Source: JAMBLL01 sp964387145
GTDB taxonomy: Bacteria; Actinomycetota; Acidimicrobiia; Spongiisociales; UBA5794
Direction: 5' to 3'
Assembly (NCBI GenBank): GCA_964387145.1
Contig: CAYLVM010000029.1
Coordinates: forward strand, 1 to 22,877
Length of the DNA stretch: 22,877 bases
Below the pieces are notes generated by a model that ran no database searches, had not been told where the DNA came from, and was given only the letters and a program-made list of their open reading frames with translations. Positions 7,678 to 16,709 of the stretch are shown piece by piece; position 1 is the first letter of the stretch, and each line of letters starts with the position of its first letter. A program made the position numbers and the translations under genes.

Positions 7678-8763
7678 GTGACACGACTCAAGCAACTCCA
7701 CGATGCCGGCCAATCGGTCTGGTACGACTTCATCCGCAGAGACATGCTCACAGGGCCGGGACTCGCCGACCTGGTCGAGGACGGCATTCGCGGCGTGACG
7801 AGCAACCCTTCGATCTTCGAGAAGGCGATCGCCGGTTCCGATCTCTACGACGAACAACTGGCATCGCTCGGCGGCCTCGACCCGCAAGCAGCGTTCGAAA
7901 CCCTCGCCGTTGCCGACATCCAGCATGCCGCCGACATCCTTGCCGGAGTGTTCGACTCTTCAGGAGGCAACGACGGCTACGTCAGCCTGGAGGTGTCTCC
8001 ACGGCTCGCACACGACACCGCCGCCACGATCGCCGACGCGATGCGACTCTGGAACGTCGTGAACCGTCCCAACCTCATGGTGAAAGTGCCTGCTACGAAA
8101 GCGGGGATTCCCGCCATCGAGGAACTCACGGCGGCGGGAGTCAACGTCAACGCGACACTGATGTTCTCCCTCGAACACTACGAGGACGTTGCATCAGCCT
8201 ACGTCAGGGGTGCCGAGCGAGCCTCGGATCCATCCACGCTCGCCTCCGTTGCCTCCTTCTTCGTGTCCCGCGTCGACTCCGCCACAGACGCAGCGCTCGA
8301 GAATGTCGGCACCGAGGACGCTCTCAGGCTCCGGGGCAAGGCTGCCGTCGCCAACGCGAAGCTCGCATATCGGCGGTATGGCGAGATCTTCAATGGTCCA
8401 CTATTCGCCTCGTTGCGCGCCCGCGGCACCCGGCCCCAACGCGTCCTGTGGGCTTCGACATCGACGAAGAACCCGAACTACAGCGACGTCATGTACATCG
8501 AGGAACTCATCGGGAAGAACACGGTGAACACGGCACCCCCCGACACGATCGAGGCATTTCTCGACCATGGAACCGTCCGAGCGGATTCACTGTGCGACCA
8601 GGTCGAGGAAGCACAGATTCTGATCGCATCGCTGCCCGACGTCGGCGTCGACTTCGACGCGATCACATCTGAACTGCAAGTTGCTGGTGTTGCGGCGTTC
8701 TCGGCAGCGTTCGACACGCTGCTGGCCGCCATCGTACGGAAGCAGCCTGGGACGCTCGTATGA
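7678..8763 (+). CDS. tal: Transaldolase (actinobacterial type)
   Basis: Transaldolase moves a dihydroxyacetone unit between sedoheptulose-7-phosphate and glyceraldehyde-3-phosphate in the non-oxidative pentose-phosphate pathway. The 361-residue protein opens with RLKQLHDAGQSVWYDFIRRD and GIRGVTSNPSIFEKAI, which mark the long transaldolase group found in actinobacteria and cyanobacteria. The Schiff-base lysine is Lys136 in LMVKVPATKAG. NVNATLMFSLEHYEDVASAY and the late RVLWASTSTKNPNY segment are also conserved. It starts at a GTG with GAGGA about 6 nt upstream. Its stop overlaps the ATG of the isomerase gene by 4 nt. In some bacteria these two enzymes are fused, so the pairing here is meaningful. 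Confidence 0.95.
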   Translation: MTRLKQLHDAGQSVWYDFIRRDMLTGPGLADLVEDGIRGVTSNPSIFEKAIAGSDLYDEQLASLGGLDPQAAFETLAVADIQHAADILAGVFDSSGGNDGYVSLEVSPRLAHDTAATIADAMRLWNVVNRPNLMVKVPATKAGIPAIEELTAAGVNVNATLMFSLEHYEDVASAYVRGAERASDPSTLASVASFFVSRVDSATDAALENVGTEDALRLRGKAAVANAKLAYRRYGEIFNGPLFASLRARGTRPQRVLWASTSTKNPNYSDVMYIEELIGKNTVNTAPPDTIEAFLDHGTVRADSLCDQVEEAQILIASLPDVGVDFDAITSELQVAGVAAFSAAFDTLLAAIVRKQPGTLV

Positions 8764-10349
8764 CACTTCGACTCGAACCGCACACGATCTCGGACGCTGT
8801 GCTTGCCGAGGCTGCACGGTGGAAGACGGATCGGCTCATGGGCCGTCTCTGGGATGCTGATCCAACCGTGTGGGGCACAGCGGGGACACCGGAACTCGAA
8901 GACCGCCTCGGATGGCTCACACTTCCGTCCACATCACGCGATCTGGTACCGGTCATCGGCACCCTGACAGCAGAAGCGCGCAGGTCAGCGATCAGCGACA
9001 TCGTCCTGTGCGGCATGGGTGGCTCCTCCCTCGCTCCGGAGGTTTTCGCCGATGCGCTACGTGGCACCGGATCCGGGCCGAAGCTCACCGTCCTCGACTC
9101 CACACACCCAGACGCTGTCGCCGCAGTCGACGATGCGACCTCCCCCGACACGACCTGGTACATCATCTCGTCCAAATCGGGATCCACCCTCGAAACGCTT
9201 TCGTTCTTCCACTGGTTCTGGTCGAGGGCGTCACGTGAACTCTCATCACCGGGAAGCCACTTCATCGCGATCACGGACCCCGGGTCGCCACTGGCCGACC
9301 TTGCGACCGCGCGTCAGTTCAAGACGGTCGTCGACGCCAACCCGAACGTCGGAGGAAGGTACTCGGCTCTGACCGCCTTCGGTCTCGTTCCCGCCGGCCT
9401 CACAGGCGCCGATCCCACCGCGATGCTCGATGCGGCGGCAGCAGTGGCAGCAACGTGTGGACCCGACATCGACCTCCTCGAGAACCCGGCGTTCGTTCTC
9501 GGTGCGACCATGGCGACCAGAGCTCTCTCAGGCGCCGACAAGGTACAGATGGTGGCCGGCGGATCGCTCACATCCTTGCCGCTGTGGGCCGAACAGCTGA
9601 TCGCCGAGTCCACGGGCAAGGACGGCAAAGGCATTATCCCCATCGACGGCGGTCCCCACCCGTCGATGGCAACCGACGGGTGGGTCGTCGCCATCGACGC
9701 AGCCGACGGTGCCGGTGCCGACATGGCGCTCACGACAAGTGGCGAGTACGACATCACCGGGGTGATGCTCCTCTTCGAGCTCGCAACGGCCATCGCAGGC
9801 GAGATCCTTGGCATCCACCCGTTCAACCAACCCGACGTCGAGATCGCGAAACGCCTGGCAGCGTCCGCCATGGCGGGAGAACTCGCAGACTCAGCCCGGC
9901 CACCCATCACCATCGATGACGACGCTCTCGTTCGTGTGCTTGGGTCGATCCTCACCGGACATCGGCCGTCGTATGTGTCGATCCAGGCATATCTGGCGCC
10001 GAGCCCCTCCACCGATGCCGCTCTCCAGTCCCTCAGGGAACTCATCGATACGCACTGCGGCGTGTACACCACGGTCGGGTACGGACCACGGTTCCTCCAT
10101 TCGACAGGTCAGATCCACAAGGGGGGCCCACCAGGAGGTGTGTTCCTTCAGATCCTCGACGATCCGCAAGCCACACTTCATGTACCCGAGACGGACTTCA
10201 CGTTCAACGAACTGATCTCCGCCCAAGCCGCAGGCGACCGTGCCGCCCTCACCGATCGGGGCCGCAGCGTGGTCAGTGTCGAACTCGGCCGAGACGCCGA
10301 TTCGGGTCTCAGCCTGTTGATCGACGCGGTACGAACAGCGCTTCAGTGA
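8760..10349 (+). CDS. pgi: Glucose-6-phosphate isomerase-like protein
   Basis: This enzyme should interconvert glucose-6-phosphate and fructose-6-phosphate. The 529-residue protein is most like the isomerase half of bifunctional transaldolase/isomerase proteins rather than the classical E. coli Pgi. Landmarks are DIVLCGMGGSSLAPEVF (glycine-rich start of the sugar-isomerase fold), IISSKSGSTLETLSFF (phosphate-binding SKSGSTLET), QLIAESTGKDGKGIIPID (with the likely catalytic Glu), HPFNQPDVE, and a C-terminal FLHSTGQIHKGGPPGG with a likely active-site Lys. The ATG overlaps the tal stop (ATGA), so translation is coupled. It ends the rightward cluster. A leftward kinase gene ends 12 nt later, and I see no clear terminator in that gap. 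Confidence 0.9.
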   Translation: MTLRLEPHTISDAVLAEAARWKTDRLMGRLWDADPTVWGTAGTPELEDRLGWLTLPSTSRDLVPVIGTLTAEARRSAISDIVLCGMGGSSLAPEVFADALRGTGSGPKLTVLDSTHPDAVAAVDDATSPDTTWYIISSKSGSTLETLSFFHWFWSRASRELSSPGSHFIAITDPGSPLADLATARQFKTVVDANPNVGGRYSALTAFGLVPAGLTGADPTAMLDAAAAVAATCGPDIDLLENPAFVLGATMATRALSGADKVQMVAGGSLTSLPLWAEQLIAESTGKDGKGIIPIDGGPHPSMATDGWVVAIDAADGAGADMALTTSGEYDITGVMLLFELATAIAGEILGIHPFNQPDVEIAKRLAASAMAGELADSARPPITIDDDALVRVLGSILTGHRPSYVSIQAYLAPSPSTDAALQSLRELIDTHCGVYTTVGYGPRFLHSTGQIHKGGPPGGVFLQILDDPQATLHVPETDFTFNELISAQAAGDRAALTDRGRSVVSVELGRDADSGLSLLIDAVRTALQ

Positions 10350-10361
10350 CGACGTGCGCCG

Positions 10362-12941
10362 CTACTCGATCGCAGCGACGTCCACTCCGATCCGACTCGA
10401 TCGGATCGCGCTCGAGAGACCGATCGGCTTGCCACGATCCATCTTGGCCTCGGGCTCGTTGAGCGACGCGTTCATCTCCCTCGGCAGTTCCAGAGTGAAC
10501 ACGCTCTTGGTGTCGAAGCGGTAGGTCAACGATCCGCCCATCAACTCGGCGAGGGCTCGCGACACGGTGAGCCCGATGCCGACCGACCCCGGTTGTCCCG
10601 GTGTGTCGTGGGCGCGCTCGTAGGCCTCGAAGATGCGCTCCCGATCGGCCTCAGGTATCCCGGCCCCGTCATCGACGATCTCGACGGCGACGGCACCGCG
10701 ACTCGACGACATGCGTGCCTCGATGTTCGTACCGCCGTATCGGACCGCGTTCGTCAGGAGGTTCCTGAGAATCTGACGCACCCTGACAGAGTCGGCGTCG
10801 ACAACACGTGACTCGACGGAGCACGTGACCGTCGTACCTGGCGGTACGGTGATCCCTGCGATCACCGTACGAACCTGAACGTCCAGCTCGACGGCCTCGG
10901 AACGAACGATGACGCTGCCGATGTCTGCTCGGGCCGCTATCAGGAGGTCGTCGATGAGGTCGGACATGTCGTTGCTCTGCTCGACGAGGAGGTTGGTGAA
11001 CTCCGCCATCTCGTCATCGGAGAACTCCTTCCACCGATCGTTGAGCTCGTGGGCCATTCCGGTGACGACGGTCAGGGGGGTGCGAAGCTCATGTGATACC
11101 GATGCAACAAACGCGTCCTTGGAACGAAGCAGGTCCTCGAGCCTCGCCCTTGCGCTCGCCCGATCGACGGCTGCTGCGAGGACGTTTGCGACCGACTGGA
11201 GGAAGTTGAGGTCGTCGACCGTGAAGACTCGTTCGTCGGAAGACAACACGACCAACGTACCGAAGTCGATCTCAGAACCTGGGATCATCACTGCAACGGC
11301 AGACCTGAGACCACGTTCCGCCAGTTTCGGTGCAGCGAACCTGACCTCTGCTTCATTGCGCAGAACGACTGAGGCTGCCGTCATGTGCGCACGGTCGGCG
11401 ATTGCTGTGACGTCGTCGGCTACCACATCGACAAGTCGATCCGATCCGTATATCTCGAATCCACCTTCACCAGACCGTCCGAGAATGAGGGAGCCTTCGG
11501 TCCGCAGAACTGTCGAGACCGTCTCTGTGACCGATGCCATCACGTCGGTGATGACGTCGGCCTCGAGCGCGATCTGACCGATGGACGCAACGGCCTCTTG
11601 CTGCACGGCACGGGACCACAACTCGTCCTCGACACCACGCCGACCGGTTACGTCGATCATCGCCCCCTCGTACACCGGACCCGATTCGGTGGTGATCAGG
11701 CGCGACGTGTCGCGGATCCACAGCATCGATCCATCGAATCGACGCATCATGGTCTCGTAGCCGATCACAGTCTCTTCATGATCGAGCATGGAGGTCAGAT
11801 GCTCTCGATCCGTCGACTCGACATAGAACCTGTGCGCATCGGAACCGATCAGTTCGTCCTTGGACGTCACCCCAAACATCTCGACCAGCGCTGCGTTGGC
11901 GGCGAGAATCGTCCCGTCTGGAGCCGATCGGTAGAGAGGCACGGGTATGCGCTCGAAGAAAGATCGGAAGTCGACTTCGGAACGCTGGAGTTGGTCCTGG
12001 GCATCGTGAAGATCGGAACGATCGACCACAGCGACTTGTACGGCGAGGTCGTGTCCGTACTCGACGACGTTCAAGGACACGTCGACCCAGCGGCACTCGC
12101 CCGAGATCGCCTTCATCCTGACATCTGTGAGTTCGAGTGGCTCCAGTCGCTCCTCTGCCCGTCGGAGGTCCTCCATGACGTAGTCCCGCTGTTCTTCACA
12201 GATCAGATCCTCGAGGCGACGACCGAGGAGATCTCCTACAGGGCCACCCAGAAGGGCTTCTGCAGGATCGTTTCGATATATGACTCGACTATCGACGACG
12301 ATCAAGAACGCTGTGGGCGCCATGTCCATCAGACGTCGGTACCGCATCGACCCCGATTCCGCAGCAACGTTGATTCGCTGGGCGTATCGGTCGATAGAGC
12401 GGAATACGACGTAGGCACCGATGATGGTGCCGGTCCGCGCAAGGATCGACGCGATCTCACCCGGCTTACTCGCCTCGGCTAGATCGTCGATCCATGAGAT
12501 AGATGGGGTGACGAGCAGCATCGAGATCTTGGATATCTCGATGGCCATCGCAGCGATCACTGTTCGCTGCGCTGCCCGATCCGTTGCCATGAACACGACA
12601 GATGCAACCGCCCACACCGTCAACAACAGAGAGACTGCCCCTGCCGAAGGGACGAGCAGCCAGATTGCGTATGCGGCGAGGATGTCTATGAACGCGGAGA
12701 GCCTCACCCCTGTGTAGCGGCCCATCGCTCGGGTGAGGAACGGGAGGCCGGTCGCAGCGATGATCGCGACCACGCCGACGATCCGAACTTCGATCGTCGT
12801 CTCCGGGATGAACAGGATGGAGATCCCCGCGATCCAGTACACGACGGTACGGACCCGCAAGAGGAAACCTGCAAGCTTTCTACGATCATGCTGAGAGAAG
12901 AGACCTGAAGCCATCTCCCCTCTATCGGAAGGTTTCAACAC
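10362..12941 (-). CDS. Membrane sensor histidine kinase with two PAS domains and a GAF domain
   Basis: This 859-residue kinase has an N-terminal block of about five or six membrane helices (about 25-182), PAS domains at about 198-310 and 325-440, and a GAF-like domain at about 455-595. A HisKA domain follows, with FVASVSHELRTPL (phospho-acceptor His617). The HATPase domain has QILRNLLTNAVRYGG (N box), DDGAGIP (G1) and GIGLTVSRALAELMGG (G2). After the ATPase come about 30 extra residues (NEPEAKMDRGKPIG onward) of unknown role. The signal could be a small ligand or redox state read by PAS/GAF, but no cofactor residue can be assigned. No response regulator lies beside it in the window, so it is an orphan kinase. 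I chose the GTG at 12941 (AAGG 6 nt upstream). An ATG nine codons later directly follows AGGGGAG, which is too close to be a good site. Confidence 0.92.
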   Translation of the reverse strand: MLKPSDRGEMASGLFSQHDRRKLAGFLLRVRTVVYWIAGISILFIPETTIEVRIVGVVAIIAATGLPFLTRAMGRYTGVRLSAFIDILAAYAIWLLVPSAGAVSLLLTVWAVASVVFMATDRAAQRTVIAAMAIEISKISMLLVTPSISWIDDLAEASKPGEIASILARTGTIIGAYVVFRSIDRYAQRINVAAESGSMRYRRLMDMAPTAFLIVVDSRVIYRNDPAEALLGGPVGDLLGRRLEDLICEEQRDYVMEDLRRAEERLEPLELTDVRMKAISGECRWVDVSLNVVEYGHDLAVQVAVVDRSDLHDAQDQLQRSEVDFRSFFERIPVPLYRSAPDGTILAANAALVEMFGVTSKDELIGSDAHRFYVESTDREHLTSMLDHEETVIGYETMMRRFDGSMLWIRDTSRLITTESGPVYEGAMIDVTGRRGVEDELWSRAVQQEAVASIGQIALEADVITDVMASVTETVSTVLRTEGSLILGRSGEGGFEIYGSDRLVDVVADDVTAIADRAHMTAASVVLRNEAEVRFAAPKLAERGLRSAVAVMIPGSEIDFGTLVVLSSDERVFTVDDLNFLQSVANVLAAAVDRASARARLEDLLRSKDAFVASVSHELRTPLTVVTGMAHELNDRWKEFSDDEMAEFTNLLVEQSNDMSDLIDDLLIAARADIGSVIVRSEAVELDVQVRTVIAGITVPPGTTVTCSVESRVVDADSVRVRQILRNLLTNAVRYGGTNIEARMSSSRGAVAVEIVDDGAGIPEADRERIFEAYERAHDTPGQPGSVGIGLTVSRALAELMGGSLTYRFDTKSVFTLELPREMNASLNEPEAKMDRGKPIGLSSAIRSSRIGVDVAAIE

Positions 12942-13083
12942 TGCCTTGACCTGTCACGGACACAGAAACGAAACGCCGGACGAAGGACTCCAGGCCACAG
13001 TCGACCGTCCACCCACAACGGCTACATCGGTCTCTGCCGTATCTGAGGCTGTCCCTGAGGTGATGTGACTGTGGCCCGTCGGC
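12942..13083 (-). promoter_or_regulatory. Spacer between the LCP and kinase genes with a long inverted repeat
   Basis: A perfect 10-bp inverted repeat lies here: GGCCACAGTC at 12993-13002 and GACTGTGGCC at 13067-13076, with 64 nt between the arms. In leftward RNA it starts 8 nt after the LCP stop, so it could be a transcript-end structure. A nested 5-bp stem (ACGGC/GCCGT) fits inside. No U tract follows. The kinase promoter must also lie in this spacer unless the two genes share one transcript; I cannot pick out its boxes. Confidence 0.4.
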
Positions 13084-14766
13084 TCAGGCGTCGCACTCGG
13101 ACTCCGGTAGTGCCTCTCCCGATGGTGTCGATTGTCCGTCGATCACCCTGCGGACCTTGCCTCTGATTCGATCCACGTCGGGGATCGGTCTCCCGCCGTA
13201 GTCCCGTTCGGGTGCCCAGTACGTCGGGACGAACCCCACCGTTTCGATGTCGTTGAAGTCGAGCTTCGCCGCTGCAGCAAGAAGGTCCGGAGCGAAGGAG
13301 AGTGGAATGTCGGTGACGACCGATCCTTCCACAGCGTTGACGATCGCCGAGAACCGACGGAGGAGTGTCAGCGGGTCGGCCTTCGCTGCGACGGCTCGCA
13401 GCATGCACCGCTGACGCTGCATCCTCGTGTAGTCGCTCGAGCCTTTCCGTGCACGGCTGTAGGCGAGTGCCTCAGGGCCGTTGAGATGGTTCCAGCCGAC
13501 GTCGACGTTGACGTACGCCCAGCTATCACCTTCCCGCGGGGGGGACACCTCGGCTTCGAGCGGCTTTTGGACGTATACGTCGACACCACCGATCGCATCC
13601 ACGAGATCCACGAACGCTGCCATGTCGACGAGCGCGTAGTAGTCGATGCGCAACCCCATGAGCTGCTGGAGCGTGTCACGCAGCACCGCCATGCCCGGAT
13701 CGACCTCGTTGGGATAGGTGCCCGTCCACTTTCTGGTGAAGGGGTACAGGGCGTTGAGTTGGTCCGGGAAGCATCGGCAGCTCTCGAACACCGGCTCTTC
13801 CACCACCGGGGGCTGCTCGCCTTCTGCCAGCGTTGTCGTGGTCGTCGACTGCTGTTCCTCTTCCGTCGGTGGCGGGGGCTTCGGGATGAGGCGCTGCTCG
13901 AGTTCGATGAACGCAGTGTCGTAGCGGCGTGGCAGCGGGACCTGACCGAGGTTGCGGGGAAATCCGAAGAGCGCCGCCTTGCCGGTGACGGTGTCGAGTG
14001 TTGCGACCATCATCGTGTCGGTTCTCATACCGCCGCGTCCCGGACCGCCGTCGCCACCGGCGAGCAGGATCGTGATCCGTTCTGCCCCAACCCGCTCGGT
14101 GAATGGGAGGAAGGGAGCGTTCGCCCCGGGGGTGCCTCTGGAAGCGAGGACGTCCTCCCACTCTGCCACGGCGTCGGGGTCGCCGATCCCCTCCCTGAAG
14201 ATGAGGTTTCGAAGCGACACTTCTCGTGGAGCATCCACGGTGTAGTGCTTGACGACGGGATCGGGCACGATATCTGCATCGGTACCGATGGGGATGATCG
14301 GCTCGACCGTAGGCGCGGCACCTTCGACCACGAACACCGACTCGAGGAGCCTGACCGCATCGATGGTGTACCGGCCAACGACGACGTGGGGAGCCAACAC
14401 CACGGTCACAAGGATGATCCATCCAAGTACAACGACGCCAACCGGAGCACCTCCGCGCTCACCGTTGCGTGCAACCCCGTACGCGTCTGCTGCTGCTCCT
14501 ACCCTCCACGCAGCGGCGAGGACGTTGAGACCGAACAGCGCCCACAGGGCAGTCGGGTTCAGTGTGGCGCCGACGATCTCAGACGTTCGAAACTGAGTTG
14601 CACCTATGCCAACGACCACAGCCACAAGAGCGGGCGAGAACCAGAGCGTTGCGCGACGGTAACTGGCAAGGTAGAGATGACCCAGGCCGGGCACGAAAAC
14701 GCTGAGCGCAGCTGCAAGCCAGGGACGTTTTTCCCCCGTCTCTGCCGTGTCTTGCACCGTCGCCAT
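13084..14766 (-). CDS. LytR-CpsA-Psr (LCP) family wall-polymer ligase
   Basis: LCP proteins attach teichoic-acid-like polymers or arabinogalactan to peptidoglycan on the outer face of the membrane. The 560-residue protein has an N-terminal bundle of about four membrane helices (about 16-128), a spacer, and an LCP domain from about 225. The domain contains GGMRTDTMMVATLD (Arg248, Asp250) and FGFPRNL (Arg271), which match residues that hold the polyprenyl-pyrophosphate substrate. It also contains YYALVDMAAFVDLVDAIGGV, NGPEALAYSRARK and DYTRMQRQRCMLRA. A Pro/Glu/Thr-rich stretch (about 295-325) interrupts the domain and is followed by a CRC pair (Cys330, Cys332). The ATG at 14766 has GAGGGG only 2 nt upstream. 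The GTG three codons later is better spaced from it and could be the true start. Confidence 0.9.
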   Translation of the reverse strand: MATVQDTAETGEKRPWLAAALSVFVPGLGHLYLASYRRATLWFSPALVAVVVGIGATQFRTSEIVGATLNPTALWALFGLNVLAAAWRVGAAADAYGVARNGERGGAPVGVVVLGWIILVTVVLAPHVVVGRYTIDAVRLLESVFVVEGAAPTVEPIIPIGTDADIVPDPVVKHYTVDAPREVSLRNLIFREGIGDPDAVAEWEDVLASRGTPGANAPFLPFTERVGAERITILLAGGDGGPGRGGMRTDTMMVATLDTVTGKAALFGFPRNLGQVPLPRRYDTAFIELEQRLIPKPPPPTEEEQQSTTTTTLAEGEQPPVVEEPVFESCRCFPDQLNALYPFTRKWTGTYPNEVDPGMAVLRDTLQQLMGLRIDYYALVDMAAFVDLVDAIGGVDVYVQKPLEAEVSPPREGDSWAYVNVDVGWNHLNGPEALAYSRARKGSSDYTRMQRQRCMLRAVAAKADPLTLLRRFSAIVNAVEGSVVTDIPLSFAPDLLAAAAKLDFNDIETVGFVPTYWAPERDYGGRPIPDVDRIRGKVRRVIDGQSTPSGEALPESECDA

Positions 14767-14869
14767 GTCCCCTCAGTGTCGTACAGCACCAAAGCTACCG
14801 CGGAATGCGATTTTCCCGACACGATGTGGGCCACGACCACAGACGCAGGGACTACGACCCATCACGGCG

Positions 14870-14881
14870 TACCCTGTCCCT
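14870..14881 (+). promoter_or_regulatory. Probable leaderless -10 element of typA
   Basis: TACCCT at 14870-14875 is followed by 6 nt and the ATG of typA. No Shine-Dalgarno is present. The same hexamer occurs in the candidate promoter at 3693-3698. The rest of the 115-nt gap to the divergent LCP gene shows no clear structure. Confidence 0.45.
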
Positions 14882-16702
14882 ATGCCTCCCCCTGCCATTC
14901 GAAACGTCGCGCTCATTGCGCATGTGGATCACGGTAAGACGACTCTCGTCGATGCCATGCTCCGAGCCGCAGGCGTTTTCGCAGACCATGAGCGTGTCAT
15001 CGACCGTGTGATGGATTCCAACGATCAGGAGCGTGAGCGTGGGATCACGATCCTCGCCAAGGCGGCCTCGATCGAATGGAAGGGCACGAAGATCAACCTC
15101 GTCGACACGCCGGGTCACGCCGACTTCGGTGGAGAGGTCGAGAGGGCCCTCATGCTCGTCGATGGCGTCCTCCTCCTCATCGATGCCGCTGAGGGACCGA
15201 TGCCCCAAACTCGGTACGTGCTGTCGAAAGCGCTCGAGCGGCATCTCCCCGTCGTTGTCGTGATCAACAAGGTCGACCGGTCGGATGCTCGATCGAGCGA
15301 AGTGATCGACGAGGTCTACGAGTTGTTCTTCGATCTCGATGCTCAGGACCATCACATCGAGTTCCCCATCTTGTCGGCGATCGCTCGCGAAGGTATCGCC
15401 ATCGAAGGTATCGGCGTCCCCGGCGAAGGGGACACACTCGACCCGATCCTCGATGCCATCGTTTCGACCATACCGGCGCCTGTCGGAGACCCGGATGCAC
15501 CGTTGCAGGCCCTGGTCACGAACCTGGATGCCTCGGACTACCTCGGACGCCTCGCCATCGGGAGGGTGATCCGCGGAACGATGAGAGCGGACACGCGAAT
15601 CGCTCTGGTCCAAGGCGATGACGCCTCACCCGTCGTGCGTAAAGTTTCTTCCCTCATGGGGTTCTCACATCTCGGGCGAGACGACGTCGCAGAGAGGAGC
15701 GCCGGCGACCTCTTCATCGTCGCTGGCTTCCCCGAAGTCGGAATCGGAGACACCTTCACCGATACCGAGATCATGGAACCGCTGCCACGCCTCGAGGTCG
15801 ACGAGCCCGTCCTGCGTATGACGTTCGGTGTGAACACATCACCGCTCGCTGGCACAGAGGGAGCCTTCGTCACCTCACGCCAGATCAGGGACCGGCTCGA
15901 GCGCGAGATCCTTGGCAACGTATCGATCCGCATCGGTGACACAACGACACCCGAGGTCACCGAGGTGGCAGGCAGAGGCGAACTGCAACTCAGCGTCCTC
16001 ATCGAATCGATGCGCCGTGAAGGCTTCGAACTCCAGGTGAGCCGACCCGAGGTCATCGTCAAGGAGATCGACGGCGTCAAGCACGAGCCCGTCGAACGTG
16101 TCACCGTCGACGTCCCGGACGAGTACGTCGGTGCGGTCACACAGGTCGTGGCACCCCGCAAGGGACGGATCGCCGAACTCAAGCCTGGCGAGAGTGGGCG
16201 CACGATCCTCACGTTCACCGCACCTTCGCGAGGCCTCCTCGGCCTGCGATCCCTTCTGCTGACGCTCACGAGAGGAACATCGTTGATCCATCAACGAAAC
16301 GACGGTTGGATCCCCTGGGTCGGAGAGCTCCCTCATCGTCAGGGTGGAGCGTTGGTCGCCGACCGGCGAGGCCAATCCACCGGCTTTGCCCTCGACAACC
16401 TCCAAAAGCGGGGCGAACTATTCATCGGCCCCGGCGTCGACGTCTACGAAGGGATGATCATCGGCGAAGCTTCACGCCCCGAGACGATGACCGTCAACCC
16501 CACCAAGGGCAAGCAACTCACCAACATTCGAACACACTCGACAGACGATGCGATCAAGCTCAAGCCACCACGGGACATGACGCTCGAGGTCGGGATCGAG
16601 TGGATCGCCGATGATGAGCTCGTCGAGGTGACACCGAAGTCGATACGCCTGCGCAAGCGCCTGCTCACCGACTCGGAACGCAAACGCGCGAAGAAGCGCT
16701 GA
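14882..16702 (+). CDS. typA: Ribosome-associated GTPase TypA/BipA
   Basis: TypA/BipA is a translational GTPase related to EF-G and LepA. It binds the ribosome and helps large-subunit assembly and stress or cold adaptation. The 606-residue protein has G1 AHVDHGKTT (13-21), a switch region with DRVMDSNDQERERGITI, G3 DTPGHADFGGEVERAL and G4 NKVDR. EF-Tu domain-2-like and EF-G-like modules follow, then the BipA-specific C-terminal part with NDGWIPWVGELPHRQGGALV and NPTKGKQLTNIRT. It is full length for the family. The ATG at 14882 matches the conserved N-terminus (IRNVALIAHVDHG). The open frame extends upstream but without conserved sequence. It converges on a leftward peptidase gene with 7 nt between stops. 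Confidence 0.96.
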   Translation: MPPPAIRNVALIAHVDHGKTTLVDAMLRAAGVFADHERVIDRVMDSNDQERERGITILAKAASIEWKGTKINLVDTPGHADFGGEVERALMLVDGVLLLIDAAEGPMPQTRYVLSKALERHLPVVVVINKVDRSDARSSEVIDEVYELFFDLDAQDHHIEFPILSAIAREGIAIEGIGVPGEGDTLDPILDAIVSTIPAPVGDPDAPLQALVTNLDASDYLGRLAIGRVIRGTMRADTRIALVQGDDASPVVRKVSSLMGFSHLGRDDVAERSAGDLFIVAGFPEVGIGDTFTDTEIMEPLPRLEVDEPVLRMTFGVNTSPLAGTEGAFVTSRQIRDRLEREILGNVSIRIGDTTTPEVTEVAGRGELQLSVLIESMRREGFELQVSRPEVIVKEIDGVKHEPVERVTVDVPDEYVGAVTQVVAPRKGRIAELKPGESGRTILTFTAPSRGLLGLRSLLLTLTRGTSLIHQRNDGWIPWVGELPHRQGGALVADRRGQSTGFALDNLQKRGELFIGPGVDVYEGMIIGEASRPETMTVNPTKGKQLTNIRTHSTDDAIKLKPPRDMTLEVGIEWIADDELVEVTPKSIRLRKRLLTDSERKRAKKR

Positions 16703-16709
16703 GCGGACC

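Noticed and set aside
11385..12482. Open frame of 365 codons on the plus strand
   Set aside because: It is antisense to the histidine kinase PAS/GAF region and has no recognisable protein features.
13132..14937. Long open frame (601 codons) on the plus strand
   Set aside because: It is antisense to the LCP gene, has Arg/His/Val-rich composition with no domain, and arises from GC-rich codon bias.
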